From Chelatococcus composti (GTDB lineage: Bacteria > Pseudomonadota > Alphaproteobacteria > Rhizobiales > Beijerinckiaceae), in assembly GCF_014201415.1 (NCBI RefSeq), contig NZ_JACHEH010000002.1, positions 1 through 64,000 on the forward strand: a stretch of 64,000 nt of DNA, given 5' to 3'. The notes under the pieces were generated by a model. The model worked only from the letters and a program-made list of their open reading frames with translations, had not been told where the DNA came from and did not search any database. Below are positions 26,123-35,024 of this stretch, one piece after another. Every line of letters begins with the position of its first letter. The stretch's first letter is position 1. Position numbers and translations under genes: made by a program.

Positions 26123-27226
26123 TCAGGCGACCGGATGGAACGGCACGCGGCCGACGAGCTCGCCCTTGCGGTCGAACACCATGATTTCCAGCGCGATGTC
26201 CGCGCCGCGCAGGGCCTTGGCGGCCGTGCGCCACGCATGCTGCGCCACCACGTCCGCGAGCGGAAGGCCGAGGCTTTTTGCGGTCTCCAGCACTTCGAGC
26301 GCCGTGTTGGCCTGGCGCGCCTCCTTGACGACGGAGGGCTCGGCGCCGGCCTCGGCAAGACGCTCGGCGAGCCAGGCGAGATCGACCGTGCCGGAGCGCG
26401 AATGCAGGTCCAGCAGGCCCTGGCCGAGCTTGGTCATCTTGGCGAAGCCGCCCGCGATGGTGACCTTGGGCACCGGGTTGCGGCGCAGATATTTCAGCAT
26501 GCCGCCGGCGAAATCGCCCATATCGATGAGGGCGTGGTCCGGCAGGTCATGCAGGGCCTGCACGGCCTTCTCGGACGTGGAGCCCGTCGCGCCCGCCACA
26601 TGGTCGAGACCGCCGGCGCGAGCCACGTCGATGCCGCGATAGATGCTGTGGATCCAGGCCGAGCACGAATAGGGCACCACCACGCCGGTGGTGCCGAGGA
26701 TCGACAGCCCGCCCAGGATGCCGAGCCGCGGGTTGAGGGTTTTTTGGGCAATGGCCTCGCCGCCCGGAATGGAGATCTCGACCTCGATATCGATGGGCCC
26801 GCCGAGGCTGCGTGCCGCCTCATCCAGGTTGTCGCGGATCATCTGGCGCGGCGCGGGATTGATGGCGGGCTCTCCCGGCGGCAAGGGCAGCCCGGCGCGG
26901 GTAACGGTGCCGACGCCCTCGCCCGCCCGGAAGGTCACGCCCGATCCCGGCGCGCCGGCCCGAACGGTTGCGACCACCAGAGCGCCGTGGGTCACGTCCG
27001 GATCGTCGCCCGCATCCTTGACGATTCCCACCCGCGCTCCGCCTTCGACCGGCTCCATGAGCGCCAGGGAAAAGGCGGGACGCGCTCCGCCCGGGAGCAC
27101 GATCTCCACCGGATCCGGGAAATCGCCGGTCAGCCAGCCCCAATAGGCCGCCTTGACCGCCGCCGTAGCGCAGGCGCCCGTGGTCCAGCCACGGCGCAAC
27201 GATCCGGCGGGTTTACTCTCGTCCAT
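26123..27226 (-). CDS. cbiD: Cobalt-precorrin-5B C1-methyltransferase CbiD-type
   Basis: This 367-residue protein has the CbiD signatures LRRGWTTGACATAAVKAAYW at the start, GAGEGV-like RAGEGVGTVTRAGLPLPPGE (about 110-130), ILGTTGVVVPYSCSAWIHSI (about 185-205) and GGFAKMTKLGQGLLDLHS (about 258-275). CbiD does the C-1 methylation step known from the anaerobic route. No cobF is seen here, so CbiD probably replaces it in an otherwise CobG-type aerobic pathway. It is on the minus strand; the ATG at 27226 gives the conserved start. Confidence 0.94.
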   Translation of the reverse strand: MDESKPAGSLRRGWTTGACATAAVKAAYWGWLTGDFPDPVEIVLPGGARPAFSLALMEPVEGGARVGIVKDAGDDPDVTHGALVVATVRAGAPGSGVTFRAGEGVGTVTRAGLPLPPGEPAINPAPRQMIRDNLDEAARSLGGPIDIEVEISIPGGEAIAQKTLNPRLGILGGLSILGTTGVVVPYSCSAWIHSIYRGIDVARAGGLDHVAGATGSTSEKAVQALHDLPDHALIDMGDFAGGMLKYLRRNPVPKVTIAGGFAKMTKLGQGLLDLHSRSGTVDLAWLAERLAEAGAEPSVVKEARQANTALEVLETAKSLGLPLADVVAQHAWRTAAKALRGADIALEIMVFDRKGELVGRVPFHPVA

Positions 27227-27297
27227 ACGCCCTCTTACATCGTCACCATGAATTCCAATAGCCGCATCGTGATCGCCGGTCACGGCCGGAGGCCCGC

Positions 27298-28092
27298 ATG
27301 ACCGACCTCTCCCGCCTCTCGCCCCCCTTTGCCCCTGGCACGGTCTGGCTCGTCGGTGCCGGCCCGGGCGATCCCGGCCTGCTCACGATCCATGCGCTGA
27401 ACGCCCTCGCGGCGGCGGATGTCATCGTCTACGACGCCCTGGTCGATCCTGCCGTCCTGTCCTTTGCCCGCGAGGGCGCCGCCATGGAATTCGCCGGCAA
27501 GCGCGGCGGCCGGCCCTCGGCGGCGCAGCGCGACATCTGCGAGCGGCTGATCCTGCTCGCCCGCGAGGGCAAGCGGGTGCTGCGCCTCAAGGGTGGCGAC
27601 CCGTTCATCTTCGGGCGCGGCGGCGAGGAGGCGCTGGCCCTCTCGGAAGCCGGCATTCCGTTCCGCATCATCCCCGGCGTCTCGAGCGGTCTCGCCTCGC
27701 TCGCCATCCACGGCGTGCCGGCGACCATGCGCAAGACGAACCATGCGGTCATCCTCGCCACCGGCCATTCCGCTCCGGATGCAGAAATCGAATGGACGTC
27801 GCTTGCCCGGACCGGCGCCCCCATCGTGCTCTACATGGCGGTGTCGAGCTTGCCTTCCATCGTGAAAGACCTCATGGACGGCGGGCTTTCCGGCGACACG
27901 CCGGCGCTCGCCGTGCACGGCGCCACGACCGCCAAGGAAAGCGTGGTGGAAGGAACGCTCGCGACCCTGCCGAAGCTCGCCGAGGACGGCCTCATCCGCT
28001 CCCCCGCCATCATCGCCATCGGCGCGATTGCCGCCTTCCGCTCGGCCATCGCCAATCATCTGCTCGAGTTTGGAAGCGAGGCGGCCCAGTGA
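27298..28092 (+). CDS. cobA: Uroporphyrinogen-III C-methyltransferase CobA
   Basis: This 264-residue SUMT enzyme has VWLVGAGPGDPGLLTIHALN at the start, VIVYDALVD, KRGGRPSAAQRDICERL, RLKGGDPFIFGRGGEEALAL (about 96-115) and PGVSSGLASLAIHGVP. It makes precorrin-2 for the B12 route. A second SUMT activity exists in CysG at 57942-59387, presumably dedicated to siroheme. It overlaps cobB by 4 bp (GTGA). Confidence 0.95.
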   Translation: MTDLSRLSPPFAPGTVWLVGAGPGDPGLLTIHALNALAAADVIVYDALVDPAVLSFAREGAAMEFAGKRGGRPSAAQRDICERLILLAREGKRVLRLKGGDPFIFGRGGEEALALSEAGIPFRIIPGVSSGLASLAIHGVPATMRKTNHAVILATGHSAPDAEIEWTSLARTGAPIVLYMAVSSLPSIVKDLMDGGLSGDTPALAVHGATTAKESVVEGTLATLPKLAEDGLIRSPAIIAIGAIAAFRSAIANHLLEFGSEAAQ

Positions 28093-29411
28093 GCATCAGC
28101 CCCGGCCTTCTCATCGCCGCGCCCCGTTCTGGATCGGGCAAGACGACCGTCGTTCTCGGCCTCCAGCGGGCGCTCGCCCGCAAAGGCCTGCATGTTCGCG
28201 GCGTGAAATGCGGCCCGGACTACATCGACCCGGCCTTCCATGCCGCCGCCACCGGTGCTCCGAGCTTCAACCTCGACAGCTTCGCCATGAACGGGCCCCT
28301 GCTCGGCGCGATCGCCTCCGAGGCCGCGCGCGATGCGGATCTCGTCATCGCGGAAGGCTCGATGGGTCTCTTCGACGGCATCCGCCAGGAGATCGGCCGT
28401 ACGGGGGCCAGTGCCGACATCGCCGCCCTCTTCGGCTGGCCGGTCATCCTCGTCCTGGACGTGTCCGGGCACGCGCAATCGGCCGCCGCCGTCGCCCTCG
28501 GCTGCGCCCGCTTCGACCCGCGGATCACGGTGGCCGGCGTGGTGCTGAACAAGGTCGCGAGCGAACGTCATCGGCGGCTGGTGGAGGACGGCATGGCCCG
28601 CATCGGCCTGCCGGTGCTCGGCGCTCTCACGCGCAATGCCGACCTCGTCCTGCCCGAGCGCCATCTCGGCCTCGTCCAGGCGGGCGAGACCGAGGAACTG
28701 GATGCACGACTCGAGCGTCTGGCCGATGCGGTGGAAGGCGCCCTCGACCTCGACCGGCTCGTGGCGCTCGCCCGCCCGACGCGGCTCGATCCGGTCGAGA
28801 GCGTGGTCCCCCTGCCGCCGCCGGGCCAGCGCATCGCGCTCGCCTCCGACCAGGCCTACTCCTTCGTCTATCCGCATGTGCTCGCGGGCTGGCGCAAGGC
28901 GGGAGCGGAGATCGTGCCCTTCTCCCCGCTCGCGGACGAACCGCCGCCGCCGGACTGCGATGTCTGCTGGCTGCCCGGGGGCTATCCGGAGCTTCACGCT
29001 GGGCGGATCGCCGGAGCCCGGCGCTTTCTCGAGGGCCTCCGCAGCTTTGCCGAAAGCCGCCCGGTGCATGGCGAATGCGGCGGCTACATGGTGCTGGGCC
29101 AGTCCCTGGAAGACGCGGACGGCCGCGTGCACCCCATGGCGGGCCTCCTGCCGGTCGAGACGAGCTATGCCAAGCGGAAGATGCATCTCGGCTACCGGGT
29201 CGCGCATCTGCTTCACCATGGAGGGCTGGGAGCCTCCGGCCAGCGTCTCGTGGGCCATGAATTCCACTATGCCTCTGTCACGCGAAGCGACACGAGCCCG
29301 GAAGCCGCCTTTGCCGCAATCGCGGACGCCGAAGGCAATGACCTGGGCACCGCCGGCCACCGACGGGGCTTCGTGACGGGCAGCTTCTTCCACGTCATTG
29401 CGCGCGGGTGA
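28089..29411 (+). CDS. cobB: Hydrogenobyrinic/cobyrinic acid a,c-diamide synthase CobB
   Basis: This 440-residue amidotransferase starts at GTG 28089, overlapping the cobA stop, and begins ISPGLLIAAPRSGSGKTTVV with the P-loop. KCGPDYIDPAFHAAATG and EGSMGLFDGI follow in the ATP-binding domain. The class I glutaminase domain has the nucleophile Cys in HGECGGYMVLG (about 336-346) and its His in GHEFHYAS near the C-terminus. It amidates the a and c side chains. It is the last recognisable cob gene before the accessory region. Confidence 0.95.
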   Translation: MSISPGLLIAAPRSGSGKTTVVLGLQRALARKGLHVRGVKCGPDYIDPAFHAAATGAPSFNLDSFAMNGPLLGAIASEAARDADLVIAEGSMGLFDGIRQEIGRTGASADIAALFGWPVILVLDVSGHAQSAAAVALGCARFDPRITVAGVVLNKVASERHRRLVEDGMARIGLPVLGALTRNADLVLPERHLGLVQAGETEELDARLERLADAVEGALDLDRLVALARPTRLDPVESVVPLPPPGQRIALASDQAYSFVYPHVLAGWRKAGAEIVPFSPLADEPPPPDCDVCWLPGGYPELHAGRIAGARRFLEGLRSFAESRPVHGECGGYMVLGQSLEDADGRVHPMAGLLPVETSYAKRKMHLGYRVAHLLHHGGLGASGQRLVGHEFHYASVTRSDTSPEAAFAAIADAEGNDLGTAGHRRGFVTGSFFHVIARG

Positions 29412-29692
29412 GGCTCGAGCGTTTCAATTGTCAAGGCTATCGCATGTGAATGCGCCCACAGGGCATTCGCGCTCTGCTGGACGATGCTTGAATCGGGAGG
29501 CGTCCTGATGCCGCGGAGCTGGAGGAAACGGCAATTCGCCATCGTTTCGCCTCAGCCTTCATTCTTGATCCGCACCAAAGTCGGGAAGAGGCGAGAAGAA
29601 GATCGAAGCTTGGCGGCTAGGAAGAGGTGGCGTGGTGTTCCTGAACCGCTTCAAGCGCTTGTTCATCGCATCCCAAGGGATTGGAGGCGCCG

Positions 29693-29890
29693 ATGAAAGA
29701 GGCATTCCATGTCGGACAGCTCGTCCGGATCACCAGACCCGCCACGGGCTATGCCGATCACCGAATCTATTGCATCGTCTGCCTGATTTCGCAGCCGGAA
29801 GGCGTGAGATGCCGAAATGCCTGGATGCCTCGCGCTGGCTCATGCCCCCGTCGCAAGCAACCCGAACCTTCAGATATAATTCCACGGTGT
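29693..29890 (+). pseudogene. Small hypothetical protein, probably frameshifted
   Basis: From ATG 29693 the frame reads FHVGQLVRITRPATGYADHR and IYCIVCLISQPEG, resembling short Rhizobiales proteins of the FxVGQxVR type. The likeness stops at about 29810, where a one-base shift would give EMPKCLD in the next frame. A GGAGGCG lies a few bases upstream. I infer a broken gene of unknown function; the evidence is weak. Confidence 0.25.
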
Positions 29891-29930
29891 AGATCCCTCA
29901 TCCCTCCCTGCGCTGCGCAGAAGGGAAATA

Positions 29931-30006
29931 GGTGGCCGGATTTTACGCCGCCCGCAGCAGGACTATCCCGCCGCTACCGTGGTCTAGTTTTCCACCGCCG
30001 TTCTCA
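29931..30006 (+). repeat. Probable orphan IS21-type terminal repeat
   Basis: The stretch GTGGCCGGATTTTACGCCGCC followed 20 bp later by GTGGTCTAGTTTTCCACCGCC and GTTCTCA has the spacing and base pattern of the IS21 end seen at 11840-11892, though it is a different element. No istA or istB lies beside it, so it is a leftover end. Confidence 0.4.
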
Positions 30007-30568
30007 CCGGCCGGAAAAATAATCACCGCCTTATAGGGCAACCACTCTTCGCGGAAGTGCTTCCGCCACTCTGCAAGAAGCGCCTCGAGATACGCCTTCG
30101 CCCGGTGGTCACGTTCCCGCAAGCAAGGCGTCCCTGCGGCCTCTCACGAGGCACGAGGCGCTGCTGGGAAGGCGCCGAGCCGATCAGGGCTCCAGCTCGA
30201 GTCCGCCACGCCGTTCGCCGGCATCATGGGCGGCAGTCGCACTGACTTCGCCCCGGAACCCACCGGGATCCTTCTTCCCGACACCGAAAGTCTCCGCCAA
30301 ATGCCGCGCCTTCACGCACGTTCTCGGTCCTGATCGATGGTGCTTCGCGCACGGCGTTTGCCGAACAGCGACATCTTCTCCCCCCATTACTCCCTGTAAC
30401 GCCGTTTGCAGGGCAATCGATTCTGAATTCTGGGAAAGCGATTCGGGTTGCTCTGAGGAAACAAGGTGAAACTGCGTTCCTGGTCCCACCATCGCCTGAG
30501 TCTTGTCGTGCGTGAGCACGTCGGCGGACCTTCAGCCGGCGGATGTTGGTCACTCCGCGGTCTGCCCG

Positions 30569-30961
30569 TCACGTATTGAGGCGGACTGGGCCTCCCCTAG
30601 GAGCATCGCAAGTTCCCGGACGCCGTCCGGAGCATTCCTGACGACTGGTGCCCGATAATTTTGAAAGATCTGCAGCGAAGGCTCGTTCCACGAGGCGCTT
30701 TCGGGCAACGATCTTCATGGGGGCCTCTTCAGGGCAGCCATGTATACTGCCAAGAGCCAGGATGACCTCGATAAGGTCAGCCAGCTCCTCGCATCTGGAT
30801 GCATCGTCGGACGCCGCGTGATACTCCGCCAGTTCCTCGGCGAGCTTTCCCTAAAGAGCAGAAAGCAGTTCAGCGCCTGCGAGCCTCGGGATCCGGGGAT
30901 TGCTGCCCTCCGAACGGATGATCTCTGGTATCCTGTCCCGCACCAGCTTTCCGGAGGTCAT
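30569..30961 (-). pseudogene. MazG-like (phosphoribosyl-ATP pyrophosphohydrolase-like) gene with amber stop
   Basis: From ATG 30961 the frame reads MTSGKLVRDRIPEIIRSEG, then a TAG at 30851-30853 (codon 37), then GKLAEELAEYHAASDDASRC and EELADLIEVILALG, ending at TGA 30569. KLVRDRIPEII and EELADLIEVI are the signatures of small MazG-like nucleotide pyrophosphohydrolases. The protein is colinear on both sides of the stop, so the TAG is a point mutation, a sequencing error or a suppressed codon. The start overlaps the stop of the HNH gene by 4 bp, so the two form an operon. Confidence 0.75.
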
Positions 30962-31845
30962 GACTGCACCGAAGCCTGCTTGAAGATGTTTCGCTTGTGC
31001 CAAGTGAGGTACTTTTCGGCCGGGAAATCGGTGTCCCGCCGGGGCAGCGCAATCGGCTTGCCATGCAGGCTGTCCTGCAGTCGGCGGCCCCATTCCCCAA
31101 CGACATGGTCCGAAACGAGGATCTCGTATTTCGGATCGACTGTCAGGACGCCAAGATCGAAAAGCTTGTGGTGAAGTGAGCAGAGCGCGAGGCCGTTGGG
31201 AACTTCGTCCGGACCGCCAGCGGAGTGCATCTTAATGTGGGCGGCGTCGAGCGCGACCGGAGCGCCGTTCAATCTGAGATCATATCGGCAGATCGCGCAC
31301 TGTTCGTAATAGGCGGAAAGCACGGCCACCCGAAACCTTGGATCACGCTTCCGCCGCAGGACAGCCTCGAACTCGTCCTGACCAAGATGAAGGCCGACTC
31401 TTTCGAGGATGTCCGCATGAAGGCTGGGCGGGAAGTTGCGATCGAGCAGATTGATCGCGAGGAGATCGATCAGTTTCGGATTCTCTCGAAAGGCTTGCAG
31501 AACATCCTCGGAGAAGCCTGCCTTGAGGTTGCGTTCCCGCGCTTCGGAAATGAGAAGGTCTCCCGAGGGTGTCTTTGTGTGATCCTCGATCCACCAGAAC
31601 CTGCCCCTGTCGTTGGCAAGTCTCACGAAAGGATGCGCAACGGTTGGCGTTTTCCGGAAGGAGCCGTAGGTACGCAGCAGCGGGTCGACCACCTTCTCGG
31701 CCTCGTTGAAGGTGATGCGCTCGGCGCCCTCATTCTTGAGTTGTGCCAACGCATAGAGAAGGAGCAGCGGCTTGTGCGGTGCCGCTTGGCCGCCACGCGA
31801 AAATCTGCGAATTGAATCAAATCGATCGAGAACGTCCTCTGACAT
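30958..31845 (-). CDS. Phosphorothioated-DNA-type restriction endonuclease, SBD-like plus HNH
   Basis: This 295-residue protein has an N-terminal domain beginning VLDRFDSIRRFSRGGQAAPH with KPLLLLYALAQL (about residues 5-38), the pattern of sulfur-binding domains in ScoMcrA-like type IV enzymes. The C-terminal part has a Cys/His HNH nuclease: CAICRYDLRLNGAPVALDAA, HIKMHSAGGPDEVPNGLALC and SLHHKLFD. Such enzymes cut DNA carrying phosphorothioate marks. No dnd or ssp genes are visible nearby, which fits a stand-alone defence role. I chose ATG 31845; TTG 31854 is possible. It overlaps the MazG-like pseudogene. Confidence 0.82.
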   Translation of the reverse strand: MSEDVLDRFDSIRRFSRGGQAAPHKPLLLLYALAQLKNEGAERITFNEAEKVVDPLLRTYGSFRKTPTVAHPFVRLANDRGRFWWIEDHTKTPSGDLLISEARERNLKAGFSEDVLQAFRENPKLIDLLAINLLDRNFPPSLHADILERVGLHLGQDEFEAVLRRKRDPRFRVAVLSAYYEQCAICRYDLRLNGAPVALDAAHIKMHSAGGPDEVPNGLALCSLHHKLFDLGVLTVDPKYEILVSDHVVGEWGRRLQDSLHGKPIALPRRDTDFPAEKYLTWHKRNIFKQASVQS

Positions 31846-32255
31846 GCCCGCCAACAGCCAGTCTTTGTTGCGCTGTTACACTGTAGCAGAAAACAAGGCA
31901 GGACAAAAAAGCACTCAGTATAGAGCTCCGCTGGGTAGACGTGTCGGCCTCGGCATGCAGAGGGCGCGTTTGAACTCATCGGCGATCTCCGGCACTTCTG
32001 CTGTTCTTATCGGGTGCATCCTCCCAGCGCTTGCCGCTCTCCGCTTCACAGATCAGGCTCAGTTGCTCTTTCTCCATCCCCCTCACTTGCCACCAGTTGA
32101 TCCCCTTGCCGGGCCTCCCCACCGGCATAGCCTTCCCTGACTAGCACCTCGCCAGCGGGGGTAGGCGCATTCACACGAGAGCGCACCCGTAGCACCTTCA
32201 CGCCTGGCTCCTCGATGCGCACGATCAGGCTGAGGAGTTCTTGAAGGCGTCTCTT
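31846..32255. other. Intergenic region with no supported gene
   Basis: Both strands were read. A leftward frame at about 32050-32240 (LQELLSLIVRIEEPGVKVLR) is open and could be a remnant of a recombinase-type gene, but I cannot place it in a family. The rest shows no coding pattern. Confidence 0.35.
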
Positions 32256-32690
32256 TGAATCGCCCCGCCTTTCCCGGAGGCTCCAAACCTTGAGAGGATG
32301 GAGCCATGAGCAACAAATTGACGAGGTACGCACCCGAGGTGCGTGAACGGGCGGTGCGGATGGTCCTGGATCACCAGGGCGAGCACAGCTCCCAGTGGGC
32401 GGCGATTACGTCGGTGGCCGGGAAGATCGGCTGCAAGGCAGAGACGCTGCGGACGTGGGTCCGTCGGGCCGAGCGGGACAGTGGGCTGCGGCCGGGGCTG
32501 ACGACCGACGAGCAGGCGCGGATCAAGGCCTTGGAGCGCGAAGTGCGCGAGCTGCGCCAGGCCAACGAGATCCTGCGCAAGGCGTCGGCGTTTTTTGCCC
32601 AGGCGGAGCTCGACCGCCGGTACAAGTCCTGAAGGACTTCATCGATCGCAACCGCGATGCCTACGGGGTCGAGGCGGCGCTGCCTTTGTC
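32256..32690 (+). mobile_element. Truncated IS3-family element, left part
   Basis: The left terminal sequence TGAATCGCCCCGCC at 32256, followed by TTTCCCGGAGGCTCC, is typical of an IS3-group inverted repeat. It is followed by an intact orfA and the start of orfB (FIDRNRDAYGVEAA in another frame). Sequence likeness ends near 32690, so most of orfB and the right end are gone. Confidence 0.75.
32306..32632 (+). CDS. IS3-family transposase OrfA
   Basis: This 108-residue protein has an N-terminal helix-turn-helix ([36 protein letters not shown]) and a C-terminal leucine-rich coiled coil ([20 protein letters not shown]), the plan of IS3 OrfA. Normally a frameshift fuses it to OrfB to give the active transposase. 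Here OrfB is truncated, so at most a DNA-binding protein would be made. Confidence 0.88.
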   Translation: MSNKLTRYAPEVRERAVRMVLDHQGEHSSQWAAITSVAGKIGCKAETLRTWVRRAERDSGLRPGLTTDEQARIKALEREVRELRQANEILRKASAFFAQAELDRRYKS

Positions 32691-32761
32691 ATTCGCCTGG
32701 TGAGCCAGCATTTGCAGGAGAATGCCCACCGCATGGGCCATCGTGCAATCGGCGCAATTGG

Positions 32762-34693
32762 TCATTGTCCCAGCAACTTCCGCTTGTAGTAGTCGGACCA
32801 GTTTGCCGGCGTCAGCCAGGGTTTCAGCACCGTCAGTTCGCCTCGGTCCGCCCGCTCCCTGGCGCTTAACAACAGACGGCCCATCTCGTCGATCTCGGGA
32901 GAAGAGATTTGGACAAGCTCCGAGAGATCGCGAGTGGTCAGGCGCCGCTTCCGGCCATATCGCGTCGCCACGTCCTTGCCGCCGGAATGGCCCATCACTT
33001 TGCGCCGGGTTGCATCCTTGATCTCTGTCTCATCGATCAACTGAGCGAACCAGTGTCGGGACGAGTAGAGCGCCACGTCGAAGCGATCGAGCCCGATCTT
33101 TCTCCTGAGATACTGGAAGCTCTTCGTCAGCGGCTGCCCCCATCGCATCTCGCCTCCCGGCTTCGGATAGGGTTCCCATTCAGGAAACAGCACCGGGCAG
33201 CCGATCGATCGCAGATCCTCGATCCGTTCCAGCAGCCCAAGATCCAGGATGAGGGGATGCAGCGGAATTGTCCGCTGCGACGCCGGGGTCTTGAACCGCT
33301 TCACCTCCTTGCGCGCAACGCGTCCCTTCTTCGGATCGAAGGCACGCAGCTGGAGGTAGTAGATCCCGTGCTCCTCCTCGATGTCATCGAGCTCGATCTG
33401 TCCGAGCTCTCCGGGCCGTACGCCCGTGAGGAACGACATGACGTATCCCCAATAGAGGTGGTTCTGGACGAGACACCTTCCCTCGACCCAGATCCGCTCG
33501 GCACTGAGGCAGCCGGTGAAGAGGGGCAGCGAGAAAATTCTGCTCACCTCGTCCGTGGAAAACGCATCCCGCTCCAGGGAAACGAGGTTCTCATCGCTGA
33601 CCCTCGAGAACCGGGGCATCTCGCGCAGGTAGAGCTTCTTCTGGATCAGCCATCCGAAGAAGCGGGACAGGGCATTGTGATAGCCATTCTTCAGCCGTGC
33701 TTCCGTGAGGCGCTTCAGACCGTCCCAACCGTGCTTCTGCGCGTAGTCGTAGCGCGCTGCGAGACTACCGACGTGTTCGCGCGGGATGTTCTTGCGATCG
33801 GGGATGTCAGGCAGCATCGCGTCAATTCGCGCGGCCGCTTCCTCGTCGAATTCGGAAAGCAGGGGGTCGTCCATCTTGTCAATGATGAACTGAACGACAA
33901 GCTTCACGACCGACCGGGCGTCCGCGTTTCCATTGGCCTTCTCGTCGGCCTCGAGATAGGCAGCGAGGGCGTCGGAGAACCGGAGCGAGGCTTGCTGGTG
34001 AACAGGATCGGACGTTTTGTCGGCGTTCGCCAGTTCCCCTCGTGGCATCTGGACCACGCCTGGCGCCCCACTTGTTGGACCAGGAACTTCGAGGGCTGAT
34101 CCGGAGACGGTTGGTGAGAATGAGGCGACGTTGCCCGTCGCGTGAATGTGCGCCGCCAAAGGATATCCCGGAACCGGCCGCCCCTGCTGCGGAAGTACGC
34201 CGAGTTCGATGGCAGCGAGCACGTCCGCCCGGCCGCGTTCGTATTCCCGGATCCTCTCTGCGCGCCTGAGCCCTTCCTCCGCTTCCACGTTCTGGAGCAC
34301 GAAGCGTTCGAACAGTTCCCGGAACCCCGGTGCCACCATGTCCGGATCGTGTCCCGCCGCCTTGGTGCGCCGGATCAGGTTCTTGAGCATCTCTTCGTAG
34401 ATCCGGCGGGCGCCCAGACGCTCCTCGCTCAACGGGAGGGCGTCGGCCAGGTACCCACGAAGCTGGCGGATGTTCATCCTGAACAAGCCAGCATAATCTG
34501 CGTCATCGATTTCGTTCATTCGGTGAACCCAAACCAGGCACTCGGCGAGCCGCAGCCGCGCCTGACGATAGTCGCTGGTTCTTAAAGACACCCTGAACAG
34601 GGAAATGCCGGCCAGCTTGGCCAGAGGCCGGGCGAGTCGAATCTGCAGGTAATAGCGTCCCTCGCGCCGGGACATGTAGGAGGGCAGCGCCAT
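32762..34693 (-). CDS. Tyrosine site-specific integrase of a tRNA-Met island
   Basis: This 643-residue recombinase starts with the DUF6538-like MALPSYMSRREGRYYLQIRL. The catalytic domain is C-terminal: first Arg in FLTGVRPGELGQIELDDIEE, the R-H pair in YSSRHWFAQLIDET, then VMGHSGGKDVATRYGRKRR with the His and the likely nucleophilic Tyr. Its start lies about 90 bp from the 3' end of tRNA-Met, the usual attachment position for such integrases. It is full length and looks intact. The island it served should extend leftward, but I found no second attachment site in the window. Confidence 0.9.
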   Translation of the reverse strand: MALPSYMSRREGRYYLQIRLARPLAKLAGISLFRVSLRTSDYRQARLRLAECLVWVHRMNEIDDADYAGLFRMNIRQLRGYLADALPLSEERLGARRIYEEMLKNLIRRTKAAGHDPDMVAPGFRELFERFVLQNVEAEEGLRRAERIREYERGRADVLAAIELGVLPQQGRPVPGYPLAAHIHATGNVASFSPTVSGSALEVPGPTSGAPGVVQMPRGELANADKTSDPVHQQASLRFSDALAAYLEADEKANGNADARSVVKLVVQFIIDKMDDPLLSEFDEEAAARIDAMLPDIPDRKNIPREHVGSLAARYDYAQKHGWDGLKRLTEARLKNGYHNALSRFFGWLIQKKLYLREMPRFSRVSDENLVSLERDAFSTDEVSRIFSLPLFTGCLSAERIWVEGRCLVQNHLYWGYVMSFLTGVRPGELGQIELDDIEEEHGIYYLQLRAFDPKKGRVARKEVKRFKTPASQRTIPLHPLILDLGLLERIEDLRSIGCPVLFPEWEPYPKPGGEMRWGQPLTKSFQYLRRKIGLDRFDVALYSSRHWFAQLIDETEIKDATRRKVMGHSGGKDVATRYGRKRRLTTRDLSELVQISSPEIDEMGRLLLSARERADRGELTVLKPWLTPANWSDYYKRKLLGQ

Positions 34694-34785
34694 GGCATCT
34701 CCGCATACATCTGCGTGAGATGTCTCACAGTCGTCCGAACCTCCGTTCGGCGCTAACTGCCTGATTTTTATGGACTTTCAAGCGA

Positions 34786-34862
34786 TGGTAGCGGAGGAGG
34801 GACTCGAACCCCCGACACGCGGATTATGATTCCGCTGCTCTAACCAGCTGAGCTACTCCGCC
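34786..34862 (-). tRNA. tRNA-Met (anticodon CAU), elongator type
   Basis: The minus strand reads GGCGGAGTAGCTCAGCTGG at its 5' end and closes with GGTTCGAGTCC and CTCCGCTACCA, with CCA encoded. The anticodon arm GCGGA-ATCATAA-TCCGC has loop positions 34-36 = CAT. D and T arms fold normally. Its 3' end faces the integrase gene. Confidence 0.95.
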
Positions 34863-35024
34863 CCGTTCGGGCATGCGGCGCTTGGCACCGTGCGGCGCGA
34901 TATAATGAGGTGGTGCGGCGGCTGTCAAGGAAGCGCGCATGCTTTCCACGCATTGTACGGCGGCCGCCGATAGGGGCCGTCCTGCCCTGGGGAAAGCGGC
35001 TGATCGCGCCCGCCCCTGCGCCGG

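Larger units (their letters stand above)
29412..30568. other. Gene-poor degenerate region between cobB and the restriction operon
   Basis: No intact gene is supported. Apart from the small broken ORF at 29693 and an IS21-like end at 29931, I see only scattered ORFs with no family match. A leftward frame at about 30020-30130 reads HRAKAYLEALLAEWRKHFRE, which looks protein-like but has no clear start, stop or relatives I recognise. Confidence 0.4.

Noticed and set aside
27792-28088. Upstream extension of cobB to 539 residues
   Set aside because: The extra part lies inside cobA in another frame and is Arg/His-rich; GTG 28089 gives the conserved start.
30184-30553. Overlapping minus-strand frames of about 110 codons
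   Set aside because: No recognisable motif, no ribosome site and several overlapping alternatives; likely chance.
34786-34862. Second attachment site matching the 3' end of tRNA-Met within the window
   Set aside because: I looked for copies of the T-arm and acceptor sequence to the left and found none.
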